From: Maribacter sp. PR1
Lineage (GTDB): Bacteria; Bacteroidota; Bacteroidia; Flavobacteriales; Flavobacteriaceae
Length of the DNA: 64,000 nt
Assembly (NCBI RefSeq): GCF_028464145.1
Contig: NZ_JAQPCG010000006.1
Location: forward strand, 310,001 to 374,000
Direction of reading: 5' to 3'
Shown: piece after piece, positions 43,154-51,258 of the stretch
How positions within the stretch are numbered: position 1 is the stretch's first letter
Layout of the letters: the number at the start of each line of letters is the position of its first letter
Position numbers and translations under genes: made by a program
The notes under the pieces: model-generated
What the model saw: only the letters and a program-made list of their open reading frames with translations
The model's database searches: none
Told to the model about the DNA's origin: nothing

Positions 43154-44425
43154 ATGGCAGTAGATTTATTGTTGGGCCTACAATGGGGTGACGAAGGAAA
43201 AGGTAAAATTGTTGATGTACTCACAAAAAATTATGATATAATAGCCCGTTTTCAAGGTGGGCCAAATGCAGGGCATACCTTGGAATTTGATGGAATAAAA
43301 CACGTACTACATACGATTCCATCGGGGATTTTCCATAAAAACGCCCTAAATGTAGTGGGGAACGGTGTGGTTATAGATCCGGTAATATTTAAAAAGGAAA
43401 TAGACAACTTAAAAAAGTTTGATTTGGACATCAAGTCCATTTTATTAATTTCTAGAAAAGCACATCTCATACTTCCAACGCATCGCCTGTTGGATGCCGC
43501 ATCCGAAGCCTCAAAAGGAAAAGCAAAAATTGGTTCCACCTTAAAGGGTATAGGACCAACCTATATGGACAAAACTGGTAGGAACGGCATGCGCGTAGGT
43601 GATTTGGAGTTGGACGACTGGAAAGAAAAATATAGAAGTTTGGCCAATAAACATGAGGCCATGATCAACTTTTATGATGTGGACATTCAATACGACCTGG
43701 CCGAACTGGAGGCTGATTTCTTTAAGGCCGTTAAGGAGCTGAAAGAATTAACTTTTATCGATAGCGAAGAATACATCTACCAAGCCCAAAAGGCTGGAAA
43801 GAAAATACTGGCAGAGGGTGCTCAAGGTTCTTTATTGGACATTGATTTCGGGACTTATCCTTATGTAACTTCTTCCAATACTACAGCGGCTGGTGCTTGT
43901 ACCGGCTTGGGCGTTGCACCTAACCAAATAGGAGATGTTAAAGGTATCTTCAAGGCTTATACTACTAGAGTAGGTAGCGGACCATTTCCAACCGAACTCT
44001 TCGATGAAGTTGGTGAAACTATGGGCCGAGTAGGTAACGAATTCGGAGCTACAACGGGAAGGCCTAGAAGATGTGGATGGTTGGATTTAGTTGCACTTAA
44101 ATATGCAGTCCAAATAAACGGGGTGACCGAATTAATGATGATGAAGGGTGATGTTTTAAGTGGGTTCGATAAATTAAAGGTATGTACAGCCTATAATTAT
44201 AAAGGAAAAAAAATTGAACATTTACCTTTTAATATTGAAGCTGAAAATGTCACTCCTATCTATACAGAAATGGATGGATGGGCAGAAGACCTAACAAAAA
44301 TGAGCAAGGAAGATCAATTCCCAAAAGCTTTGAATAATTATATAGAATTTTTGGAAAAAGAATTGGAAGTGCCAATAAAAATTGTCTCCGTGGGACCGGA
44401 CAGAACCCAGACAATACATAGGTAA
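43154..44425 (+). CDS. purA: Adenylosuccinate synthetase
   Basis: GTP-dependent joining of IMP and aspartate in AMP synthesis. Motifs LLGLQWGDEGKGKIVD (about 5-20), FQGGPNAGHT and the SSNTTAAGACTGLG region are complete, as are TGRPRRCGWLD and SVGPDRTQTI at the C terminus. 423 residues is the usual length. It ends in a clear hairpin terminator. Confidence 0.98.
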   Translation: MAVDLLLGLQWGDEGKGKIVDVLTKNYDIIARFQGGPNAGHTLEFDGIKHVLHTIPSGIFHKNALNVVGNGVVIDPVIFKKEIDNLKKFDLDIKSILLISRKAHLILPTHRLLDAASEASKGKAKIGSTLKGIGPTYMDKTGRNGMRVGDLELDDWKEKYRSLANKHEAMINFYDVDIQYDLAELEADFFKAVKELKELTFIDSEEYIYQAQKAGKKILAEGAQGSLLDIDFGTYPYVTSSNTTAAGACTGLGVAPNQIGDVKGIFKAYTTRVGSGPFPTELFDEVGETMGRVGNEFGATTGRPRRCGWLDLVALKYAVQINGVTELMMMKGDVLSGFDKLKVCTAYNYKGKKIEHLPFNIEAENVTPIYTEMDGWAEDLTKMSKEDQFPKALNNYIEFLEKELEVPIKIVSVGPDRTQTIHR

Positions 44426-44448
44426 AAAAATAGAATTCATAAATTTTA

Positions 44449-44491
44449 GGATAGCGGTATTGGCAAAAGTCAGTATCGCTATTCTTTTTTT
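44449..44491 (+). terminator. Terminator after purA
   Basis: GGATAGCGGTATTG and CAGTATCGCTATTC form a 14-bp stem with G-U pairs around an 8-base loop; seven T follow. Confidence 0.85.
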
Positions 44492-44533
44492 ATTAAATTA
44501 CCATTTAAACCAAAAAATCTACCATAATATAAA

Positions 44534-45322
44534 ATGAAATATCTCAAATTTCTACCTATCCTTTTTTTACTTATTCAATCATGTAAGACAGAAAAAAAGG
44601 AAATTACAGATACCACAAAGGATGATAAAGAATTAAGCGATGAGTGGATTGTTTTATTCGACGGTAAAAGTACGGAAGGCTGGCGTGCCTATAACGGAGA
44701 TAAATTACCTCCTGGTTGGATTGCGAAAGACGGGGCCTTGACTTTTGATACGGAACTGGGGCTGGAACAGGATTACACAGGCGGCAAAGATATTATTTAC
44801 GGCGCTGAGGAATTTGAAAACTTTGAGCTGTACATTGAATGGAAAATACCCGAAGGAGGTAACAGTGGTATTTTTTATCATCTCAAAGAAGGCTATGATG
44901 CCCCCCCTGAAGTAGCTCCGGAGTATCAGCTCATAGATGATGAGAATTACGCTAAAATCCATGATTTGACCGCCTACAACAAAAGTTTGGGGTATACCGA
45001 AAAGCCGGAAGAATTAAAACCATTACAACAAACTGCTTCGGACTATGCCATGCATGCCGCCGATTCCAGTAAAAAAACGCTTCATCCCGTTGGGGAATGG
45101 AATACGTCCAAGATAGTTTTTACTCCAGAAAAAGTAGAGCATTGGTTAAATGGTGAAGTAGTACTGTCCTTTGTGCCCTGGTCCAAAGATTGGTACGAAA
45201 GAAAGAACTCTGACAAATGGAAGAATAGTGAGGACTATGGTAAATATAAGACTGGGTACATAGGCTTACAAGACCACTCCAGCCCAATCTGGTTCCGTAA
45301 TATCAAAATCAAAAAACTTTAA
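44534..45322 (+). CDS. DUF1080 lipoprotein (3-keto-disaccharide hydrolase family)
   Basis: Lipoprotein of 262 residues with a concanavalin-like DUF1080 domain. The signal ends FLLIQSCKTE (Cys at 17). Conserved elements are DEWIVLFDGKSTEGWRAY, YIEWKIPEGGNSGIFYHL (about 100-117) and TGYIGLQDHSSPIWFRNI at the C terminus. Members of this family hydrolyse or cleave 3-keto-glycosides produced by oxidoreductases, which fits the Gfo/Idh/MocA gene 9 bp downstream. The actual glycoside is unknown. The family name rests on motif recognition; activity is inference. Confidence 0.87.
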   Translation: MKYLKFLPILFLLIQSCKTEKKEITDTTKDDKELSDEWIVLFDGKSTEGWRAYNGDKLPPGWIAKDGALTFDTELGLEQDYTGGKDIIYGAEEFENFELYIEWKIPEGGNSGIFYHLKEGYDAPPEVAPEYQLIDDENYAKIHDLTAYNKSLGYTEKPEELKPLQQTASDYAMHAADSSKKTLHPVGEWNTSKIVFTPEKVEHWLNGEVVLSFVPWSKDWYERKNSDKWKNSEDYGKYKTGYIGLQDHSSPIWFRNIKIKKL

Positions 45323-45331
45323 ACCAAACAA

Positions 45332-46792
45332 ATGAAAAAAAGGGAATTTTTAAAAAAATCGGCCATACTTGCCTCGTCAACAGCTATCATGCCCTCTGTA
45401 TTAATAGCTTGTAAGGAACAGCAACAAAAGTCAGAAGGACAACCAATATCAAAGTTGAGAACGGCACATATCGGTGTAGGTAATATGGGCGGTGAGGATT
45501 TAAGGGATATCTCCTCTCATGCCAAGGTTGAAGTAACAGCTTTATGTGATGTAGATGCCAATAACCTTGCGGCGGCAAAGGAATTGCATCCCAACGCAAA
45601 AACTTATACGGACTACAGGGTTATGCTAGAGGAAATCGGTGATGAGATTGATGCGGTTATTGTAAGCACACCAGACCATACCCACGCGCCTGCCTCCATA
45701 ATGGCCATGAATATGAATAAGCCGGTTTACTGTCAAAAACCCTTAACTCATTATGTTTCAGAAGCAAGAGCCATGAAAAAATTGGCTGAAGACAAGGGCC
45801 TTGTAACACAAATGGGAATACAGGTTCATTCTTTTTACGACTATAAATTGGCCACTTTATTGATTCAATCCGGTATTATCGGCAAGGTTCATACGGTTCA
45901 TGCGTGGTCACCTAAAAATTGGGGATATGATGGCCCTGAACCAGAAGGTTCGGATCCGGTTCCCGAATCCCTGGATTGGAACTTATGGCTTGGAACATCT
46001 GCCGAAAGACCTTATAAAGAAGGGATATACCATCCAGGTAATTGGCGAAAATTGGTAGATTATGGTTGTGGAACGCTTGGTGATATGGGTGTCCATATAT
46101 TCGATACGCCATATAACGCGTTGGAACTTGATGTCCCGAGGACCATTAAAAATGAATGTAGAGAACCGAACGGTTTTGGATTTCCAGAAAAAAATATAGT
46201 CACCTATGAGTTTCCGGGCACAAAACATACGGCAGAATCTTTAAAATGGGTATGGTATGATGGACCCGGAGCACCAGAAATGCACGAAGATTTAAAGTTG
46301 CCTAATGTTGCTTCCTCCTCAGAAAATAATAAGGATGAGGATGGGGATACATCAATGGAGGATAAAATGTCATTGGACGCAAAAGTTGCCGATGAAGGGC
46401 AACTACCAGAACAAGGCGCGATGTTCGTCGGTGATAAAGGCCGACTCCTTTTACCACATTTTATGCAATTGCCTCAAAAAATAGTAGATGGTAAATATGT
46501 AGATATTTCAGAAGAAATAGCTCAGGTAGAGAAAGCAAATAATATGGGGGAACCCATTAGAGACTATGCATCTGAAGGACCAAAGCATTATCATCAGTTT
46601 GTGGATGCATGTTTAGGTGAAGCAGAAACTAGCGCTCCCTTCTCCTATGCCTCCAGACTTACGGAAACTATTCTATTAGGCGTAATAGCAGGTAGATTTC
46701 CAAACCAGACATTACACTGGGACAGTGAAAATGCTAAATTCGCCGAAGATGATGCCAATCAATATTTAGAGGGAGATTATAGAAATTTTTAA
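45332..46792 (+). CDS. Exported Gfo/Idh/MocA-family oxidoreductase
   Basis: NAD(P)-dependent sugar dehydrogenase family, 486 residues. The start MKKREFLKKSAILASSTA resembles a Bacteroidota Tat signal with Lys-Arg, and a lipobox-like LIACKE follows. Rossmann start RTAHIGVGNMGGEDL, VSTPDHTHAPAS and the catalytic-type QKPLTH are present. The C-terminal domain includes GTLGDMGVHIFDTP. Enzymes of this group can oxidise C3 of a glycoside, giving a keto-sugar for the DUF1080 partner. A tightly bound cofactor is expected of a Tat substrate. A terminator follows. Confidence 0.9.
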   Translation: MKKREFLKKSAILASSTAIMPSVLIACKEQQQKSEGQPISKLRTAHIGVGNMGGEDLRDISSHAKVEVTALCDVDANNLAAAKELHPNAKTYTDYRVMLEEIGDEIDAVIVSTPDHTHAPASIMAMNMNKPVYCQKPLTHYVSEARAMKKLAEDKGLVTQMGIQVHSFYDYKLATLLIQSGIIGKVHTVHAWSPKNWGYDGPEPEGSDPVPESLDWNLWLGTSAERPYKEGIYHPGNWRKLVDYGCGTLGDMGVHIFDTPYNALELDVPRTIKNECREPNGFGFPEKNIVTYEFPGTKHTAESLKWVWYDGPGAPEMHEDLKLPNVASSSENNKDEDGDTSMEDKMSLDAKVADEGQLPEQGAMFVGDKGRLLLPHFMQLPQKIVDGKYVDISEEIAQVEKANNMGEPIRDYASEGPKHYHQFVDACLGEAETSAPFSYASRLTETILLGVIAGRFPNQTLHWDSENAKFAEDDANQYLEGDYRNF

Positions 46793-46815
46793 GGACACAT
46801 CCATTCGGATCAAAC

Positions 46816-46843
46816 AAAAAAGCCACTATGTAGTGGCTTTTTT
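46816..46843 (+). terminator. Hairpin terminator after the Gfo/Idh/MocA gene
   Basis: AAAAAAGCCACTA and TAGTGGCTTTTTT are perfect inverted repeats with only two bases between, ending in a T-run. It touches an in-frame ATG at 46844, making that codon an unlikely start for the next gene. Confidence 0.88.
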
Positions 46844-46876
46844 ATGTTTATATTTAAATACAATTTTATCCAATCA

Positions 46877-49800
46877 ATGAATACAAGAAAGCAAAACCTA
46901 TATCTACTATTTTTCTTTACAGTAATTATTTTTTTTACTTCCTGTGAAGGTAAAGAAGAGCCCCTGATAGAAATCGAACCAAATAGTAATATCGTTCTTA
47001 TAGGTAACAATTTGGGATCGAGAATGCAAAATTTTGGTTTTTTTGAAACTGAAATGCAGTTGAGGTTTCCCAATGATTCCCTTAAAATTAGGAACATGTG
47101 TGATGGAGGGAATACCCCTGGATTTCGCCCCCATTCCGCCAGAAACGCACCATGGGCCTTCCCGGGAGCTGAGAAATTTCAAACCGAATTGGCAATAAAC
47201 TCAGGGAGCGAAGGTTTTTTTCCTACCCCAGATGAATGGTTAACCCATTTAAAGGCAGATATCATTGTGGCCTTTTTTGGATATAACGAGTCATTTCAAG
47301 GTCCAGATGAACTTGAGAGTTTTAAAGAGGAATTAGAAACTTTTATTAATCATACTAAGAACCATAATTATAATGAAAGTAGCAGTCCTAGTTTAGTTTT
47401 AGTTTCCCCCATAGCTTTTGAAGATCTTTCTGACAAAATGGACCTTCCAAATGGTGTAGAAGAAAACAAGAACTTAAAATTATATGCCGAGGCTATGAAG
47501 CAAGTTTGCTTGGACAATCAAATTCCCTTTATTGATGTTTTTACTCCAACTATGGAATGGTTCAATGGTGATGACGACCTTACCATAGATGGTTCCCAGT
47601 TGAACGAAAGAGGATACAAAAAATTTGCGGAGTTCTTAGCTTATAATATCTCCGGTATCAAAACCGCAGGTAACACCTCAGAAAGAATGGCCATTAATAA
47701 ATTGGTAAATGATAAAAACTTCTACTGGCATAATGACTACAAAATCCCGAACGGAGTTCATGCATATGGTAGAAGGTATGATCCTTTTGGACCGGACAAT
47801 TATCCCTTTGAAGTACAAAAGGTAAGGGAAATGACCGCCATAAGGGATACCGCTATTTGGTCCAGGCTTCGAAATGATGAATTTGATATTGCAAAAGCGG
47901 ATATCAAAACCACGGTACTTCCAGAAGTTGAAACGAATTACAACTTGGCAGATGAAGGTGAAATGATTACTTATAAATATGGGGAGGAAGCCGTAAATAC
48001 CTTAGCCGTACCCGATGGATACAAGGTGGAATTGTTTGCATCCGAGAAAGAATTCCCTGACTTGGCCAACCCTGCCCAAATTTCTTTTGACAATAAAGGC
48101 AGGTTATGGGTTGCTACACTACCCTCCTACCCTCACTATAAGGTTGGTGACCCAAAACCTAACGATAAATTAATTATTCTGGAAGACACCGATAAAGATG
48201 GAAGAGCTGATAAACAAACAATATTCGCAGATAGTCTTCATTTACCCATAGGTTTTGAATTTGCCCCCGAGGGTGTTTATTTGAGCCAAGGCACTAACCT
48301 TAAACTATTAACCGATACCGATGGTGACGACAAAGTAGATAAGGTTGAAATCGTACTGAGCGGTTTCGATGACCATGATACGCACCATGCAATTTCTGCA
48401 TTTTGTGCAGATCCTTCCGGTGCTTTTTATATGTCTGAAGGTATCTTTCTTCATACAAACGTGGAAACCTCATATGGACCCATTAGAGCTACAAATGGTG
48501 GATTTTACCGCTATAATCCCCAAAGAAAAAAATTGGAGCGTGCGTTACAAGTAAGCATTCCCAATCCTTGGGGCATTGCCTTTGATGAATGGGGCCAGGA
48601 TTTCTTCCTTCATACTTCTGGCCCAACAGTAAACTGGATGATGCCAAGTACTTTAAAACCCATCTATGGTATTGCTTCTCCATTGACGGAAGACCTTATA
48701 GAGGAAGCCCACCAGGTAAGGCCAACTTCCGGATTGGAATTTATCTCCAGCAGTCACTTCCCAGATGAGGTTCAGGGCGATATGATTTTGGCCAACTCCA
48801 TTGGCTTCTTGGGTATGAAACAACATCAGGTCCTAGAAGATGGAACGGGATATATAACAAAACATAGACAAGACCTAATCAGTAGTACGGACAATAACTT
48901 CAGACCTGTTGAAATGGAGTTCGCTCCAGATGGCTCGCTTTACCTTGTGGATTGGCATAATGTACTTATAGGACACATGCAGCATAACGCTAGAGACCCC
49001 CTAAGAGACCATGTTCATGGTAGAATATATAGAATAACTTATCCTTCAAGGCCACTAGTGGAACCGGCAAAAATTGACGGGGCTTCTATTGAACAACTCT
49101 TGGACAATTTAAAACTTCCTGAATACAGAACTAGATATAGAACGAGAAGGGAATTAAGAGCTAGGGACACCGAAGAGGTTCTCAACAAACTGCAAACTTG
49201 GATTACTAAATTAGACGTTGATGATGAAAACTATGAACATCATCGTCTTGAAGCTTTATGGGTAACTTGGGGTGTGAACAAGGTGGATAAAACTCTTTTG
49301 AAAGACTTACTACAATCCAAAGACCATCGAGTAAGAGCTGCATCCGTTCGAGTATTGAGATATATGGGGCATCAGCTTGATAATTCCTTAGAGTTGCTAA
49401 AGACAGCGGCCGCTGACGACCATGGAAGGGTTCGTCTGGAAGCGATTACCGCAGCATCTTGGCTACCAGAAAAAGAGGGTATTGAAGTATTGAATATTGC
49501 AGAGCGGCACCCATTGGATAGATGGATGAAAGATTCTTTCAAATTTGCCAAAAGTAGACTTACCGGCGACTTTTTGGCCAAAAACGACGAAGAAATCTTG
49601 ATTACCACTTTGGAAGGTGAAGATTTGGAAGTGTTTGCCAAAGGGAAGAAAATTTATGAAACCGAAGGATATTGCATTACCTGCCATCAAGAAAGCGGTA
49701 CTGGTCTGCAACAGGCTGGTTATCCAACATTGGTAAATCAAGAATGGGTTACCGGTGATGAAGAAAGATTAATCAAACTAGCCCTACATGGACTTTATGG

Positions 49801-50032
49801 TCCGATGGATGTAATGGGCAACCATTATGAAGGTCAAGTACCCATGATGCCCTTTAAAGGGCTTTTAAATGATGAAGAAGTAGCGGCCGTTTTAACCTAT
49901 GTTAGAAATGCCTTTGGAAACAAAGCATCGGTTATTAAACCAAATATGGTCAACAAAGTAAGAGAATTGACAAAGAATAGAAACGACTTTTATACCCCAG
50001 ATGAATTATTGAAAGAGCATCCTATGAAATAA
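46877..50032 (+). CDS. Multidomain PVC-type lipoprotein: SGNH-like, propeller, HEAT, cytochrome c
   Basis: Surface or periplasmic lipoprotein of 1051 residues (signal FFFTVIIFFTSCEGK). Domain order, numbered from this start: SGNH-hydrolase-like (about 30-265), linker, six-bladed propeller-like membrane-bound-dehydrogenase domain (about 375-700) with Ca-binding DTDKDGRADK and DTDGDDKVDK loops, HEAT-like helices (about 750-900) and a C-terminal cytochrome c with CITCHQ (about 933) and a later Met in VPMMPF. The first domain has GNNLGSRM in place of GDS and DGSQ in place of DxxH, so it is probably not a hydrolase. Such proteins are typical of Planctomycetes and also found in Bacteroidota; they may oxidise sugars and pass electrons to the heme. 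ThuA follows after 71 bp. Confidence 0.9.
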   Translation: MNTRKQNLYLLFFFTVIIFFTSCEGKEEPLIEIEPNSNIVLIGNNLGSRMQNFGFFETEMQLRFPNDSLKIRNMCDGGNTPGFRPHSARNAPWAFPGAEKFQTELAINSGSEGFFPTPDEWLTHLKADIIVAFFGYNESFQGPDELESFKEELETFINHTKNHNYNESSSPSLVLVSPIAFEDLSDKMDLPNGVEENKNLKLYAEAMKQVCLDNQIPFIDVFTPTMEWFNGDDDLTIDGSQLNERGYKKFAEFLAYNISGIKTAGNTSERMAINKLVNDKNFYWHNDYKIPNGVHAYGRRYDPFGPDNYPFEVQKVREMTAIRDTAIWSRLRNDEFDIAKADIKTTVLPEVETNYNLADEGEMITYKYGEEAVNTLAVPDGYKVELFASEKEFPDLANPAQISFDNKGRLWVATLPSYPHYKVGDPKPNDKLIILEDTDKDGRADKQTIFADSLHLPIGFEFAPEGVYLSQGTNLKLLTDTDGDDKVDKVEIVLSGFDDHDTHHAISAFCADPSGAFYMSEGIFLHTNVETSYGPIRATNGGFYRYNPQRKKLERALQVSIPNPWGIAFDEWGQDFFLHTSGPTVNWMMPSTLKPIYGIASPLTEDLIEEAHQVRPTSGLEFISSSHFPDEVQGDMILANSIGFLGMKQHQVLEDGTGYITKHRQDLISSTDNNFRPVEMEFAPDGSLYLVDWHNVLIGHMQHNARDPLRDHVHGRIYRITYPSRPLVEPAKIDGASIEQLLDNLKLPEYRTRYRTRRELRARDTEEVLNKLQTWITKLDVDDENYEHHRLEALWVTWGVNKVDKTLLKDLLQSKDHRVRAASVRVLRYMGHQLDNSLELLKTAAADDHGRVRLEAITAASWLPEKEGIEVLNIAERHPLDRWMKDSFKFAKSRLTGDFLAKNDEEILITTLEGEDLEVFAKGKKIYETEGYCITCHQESGTGLQQAGYPTLVNQEWVTGDEERLIKLALHGLYGPMDVMGNHYEGQVPMMPFKGLLNDEEVAAVLTYVRNAFGNKASVIKPNMVNKVRELTKNRNDFYTPDELLKEHPMK

Positions 50033-50103
50033 GCCAAAATACTATTTCGTGTACTTGTAAAAAATCATATTTCAAATTAAAACTGAACCGTAATATCCAC
50101 AAT

Positions 50104-51093
50104 ATGCTGAAAAAACCAATATTCAAAAGCTTGGTGTTAATTGCTACTATCATCTTATTTACCTCCTGTAAAGAAGAAAAAAAGCCAACGGTAGATACCA
50201 TTGAAAAAACCGAGCGTAGACCACACATCGTATTTGTAACAGGAGACGAAGAATACCGATCTGAAGAATCTATGCCAATGTTGGCATCTATTGCGAAAAG
50301 AGAATTAAACGCTAAAGTCACGGTTTGCTATGCTTTGGATTCGTTAGGGATAATCGACCCGAATAGGATTGATCATATTTCCAATTTAGAAGCGCTAGAA
50401 AATGCCGATTTGATGGTTATTTTTACTAGATTCCGTCAACTTCCCAAAAAGGAACGGGATTACATTGCCAATTATGTGGAATCGGGTAAACCCATTGTAG
50501 GTTTCAGGACCGCTACACATGCGTTCAATTATGAAGACCCTTCTTTAGCCTACTGGAACAATGAATGGCCAACGAAGGTATTCGGCCAACAATGGATAAC
50601 ACATCATGGTCATTTTGACGATGGAAAATTTCCGGTAACCCAAATAACAAAAATAGATTCCAGCAGTGTTATATTAAATGGTTTTAAACCTTTTGAAGCT
50701 TATTCATGGTTGTATCACGTAGACGGGGGAGACTGGAAATTATATGGGGATTCCAAACCCATTCTTCAAGGACATTCATTAAAATCCCAACATCAAATGG
50801 ACGGTAATCTAGATAAGTTCCCTTTGACAAATCCGGTAGCCTGGACCAAGAGTTATACTGCAGAAAGTGGAGGGAAATCCAGAGTGTTTTTCACTACTCT
50901 GGGGCACCCTTATGATTTTAAAATTCCGGAAGTAAGGAAGATAGCCATGAACGGTATCTTTTGGGCACTTGGAAAAGAAAAAGGAATTCCTGATAACGGC
51001 GTTAATGTGGAATTGAACACACCTTATGAGCCAAACAATTCAGGTTTTGGTGAAAAATATAAAAGGAACAGAAAGCCCCAACCTATTCTGTAA
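50104..51093 (+). CDS. ThuA-domain lipoprotein
   Basis: 329 residues, lipoprotein signal LIATIILFTSCKEE (Cys at 23), then a ThuA-like domain resembling class I glutamine amidotransferases: HIVFVTGDEEYRSEESMPML, ADLMVIFTRFRQLPKKERD, KPIVGFRTATHAFNY, GQQWITHHGHF and YSWLYHVDGGD. ThuA belongs to trehalose/maltitol utilisation in rhizobia, working with a 3-keto-forming dehydrogenase. Its position beside DUF1080, Gfo/Idh/MocA and PVC cytochrome genes strongly suggests the same pathway. The reaction of ThuA proteins is not settled. Confidence 0.9.
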   Translation: MLKKPIFKSLVLIATIILFTSCKEEKKPTVDTIEKTERRPHIVFVTGDEEYRSEESMPMLASIAKRELNAKVTVCYALDSLGIIDPNRIDHISNLEALENADLMVIFTRFRQLPKKERDYIANYVESGKPIVGFRTATHAFNYEDPSLAYWNNEWPTKVFGQQWITHHGHFDDGKFPVTQITKIDSSSVILNGFKPFEAYSWLYHVDGGDWKLYGDSKPILQGHSLKSQHQMDGNLDKFPLTNPVAWTKSYTAESGGKSRVFFTTLGHPYDFKIPEVRKIAMNGIFWALGKEKGIPDNGVNVELNTPYEPNNSGFGEKYKRNRKPQPIL

Positions 51094-51236
51094 ATTTTAC
51101 CGGATTAGAATCAAAGATCATCTGAAAAATCAAAGATTTGATCTCGGGGCTTAACTCACGGCCATGAGATCTGAAGTAGCAAGGCTAAGGATTCCTAAAA
51201 GTATGCAAATAATATACCAGCCTACACTAAAAATCC

Positions 51237-51244
51237 TATTTTTG
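51237..51244 (+). promoter_or_regulatory. -7 box of the OstA-like gene
   Basis: TATTTTTG is a perfect TAnnTTTG box 14 nt before the TTG start at 51259. The gap 51094-51258 also contains two ATCAAAGAT direct repeats and GATCTC/GAGATC inverted repeats of unknown meaning. Confidence 0.55.
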
Positions 51245-51258
51245 ACAAAAATTTCATC

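Noticed and set aside
46844-46876. ATG 46844 as start of the large PVC-type protein
   Set aside because: It abuts the T-run of a terminator. ATG 46877 gives a clean lipoprotein signal peptide.
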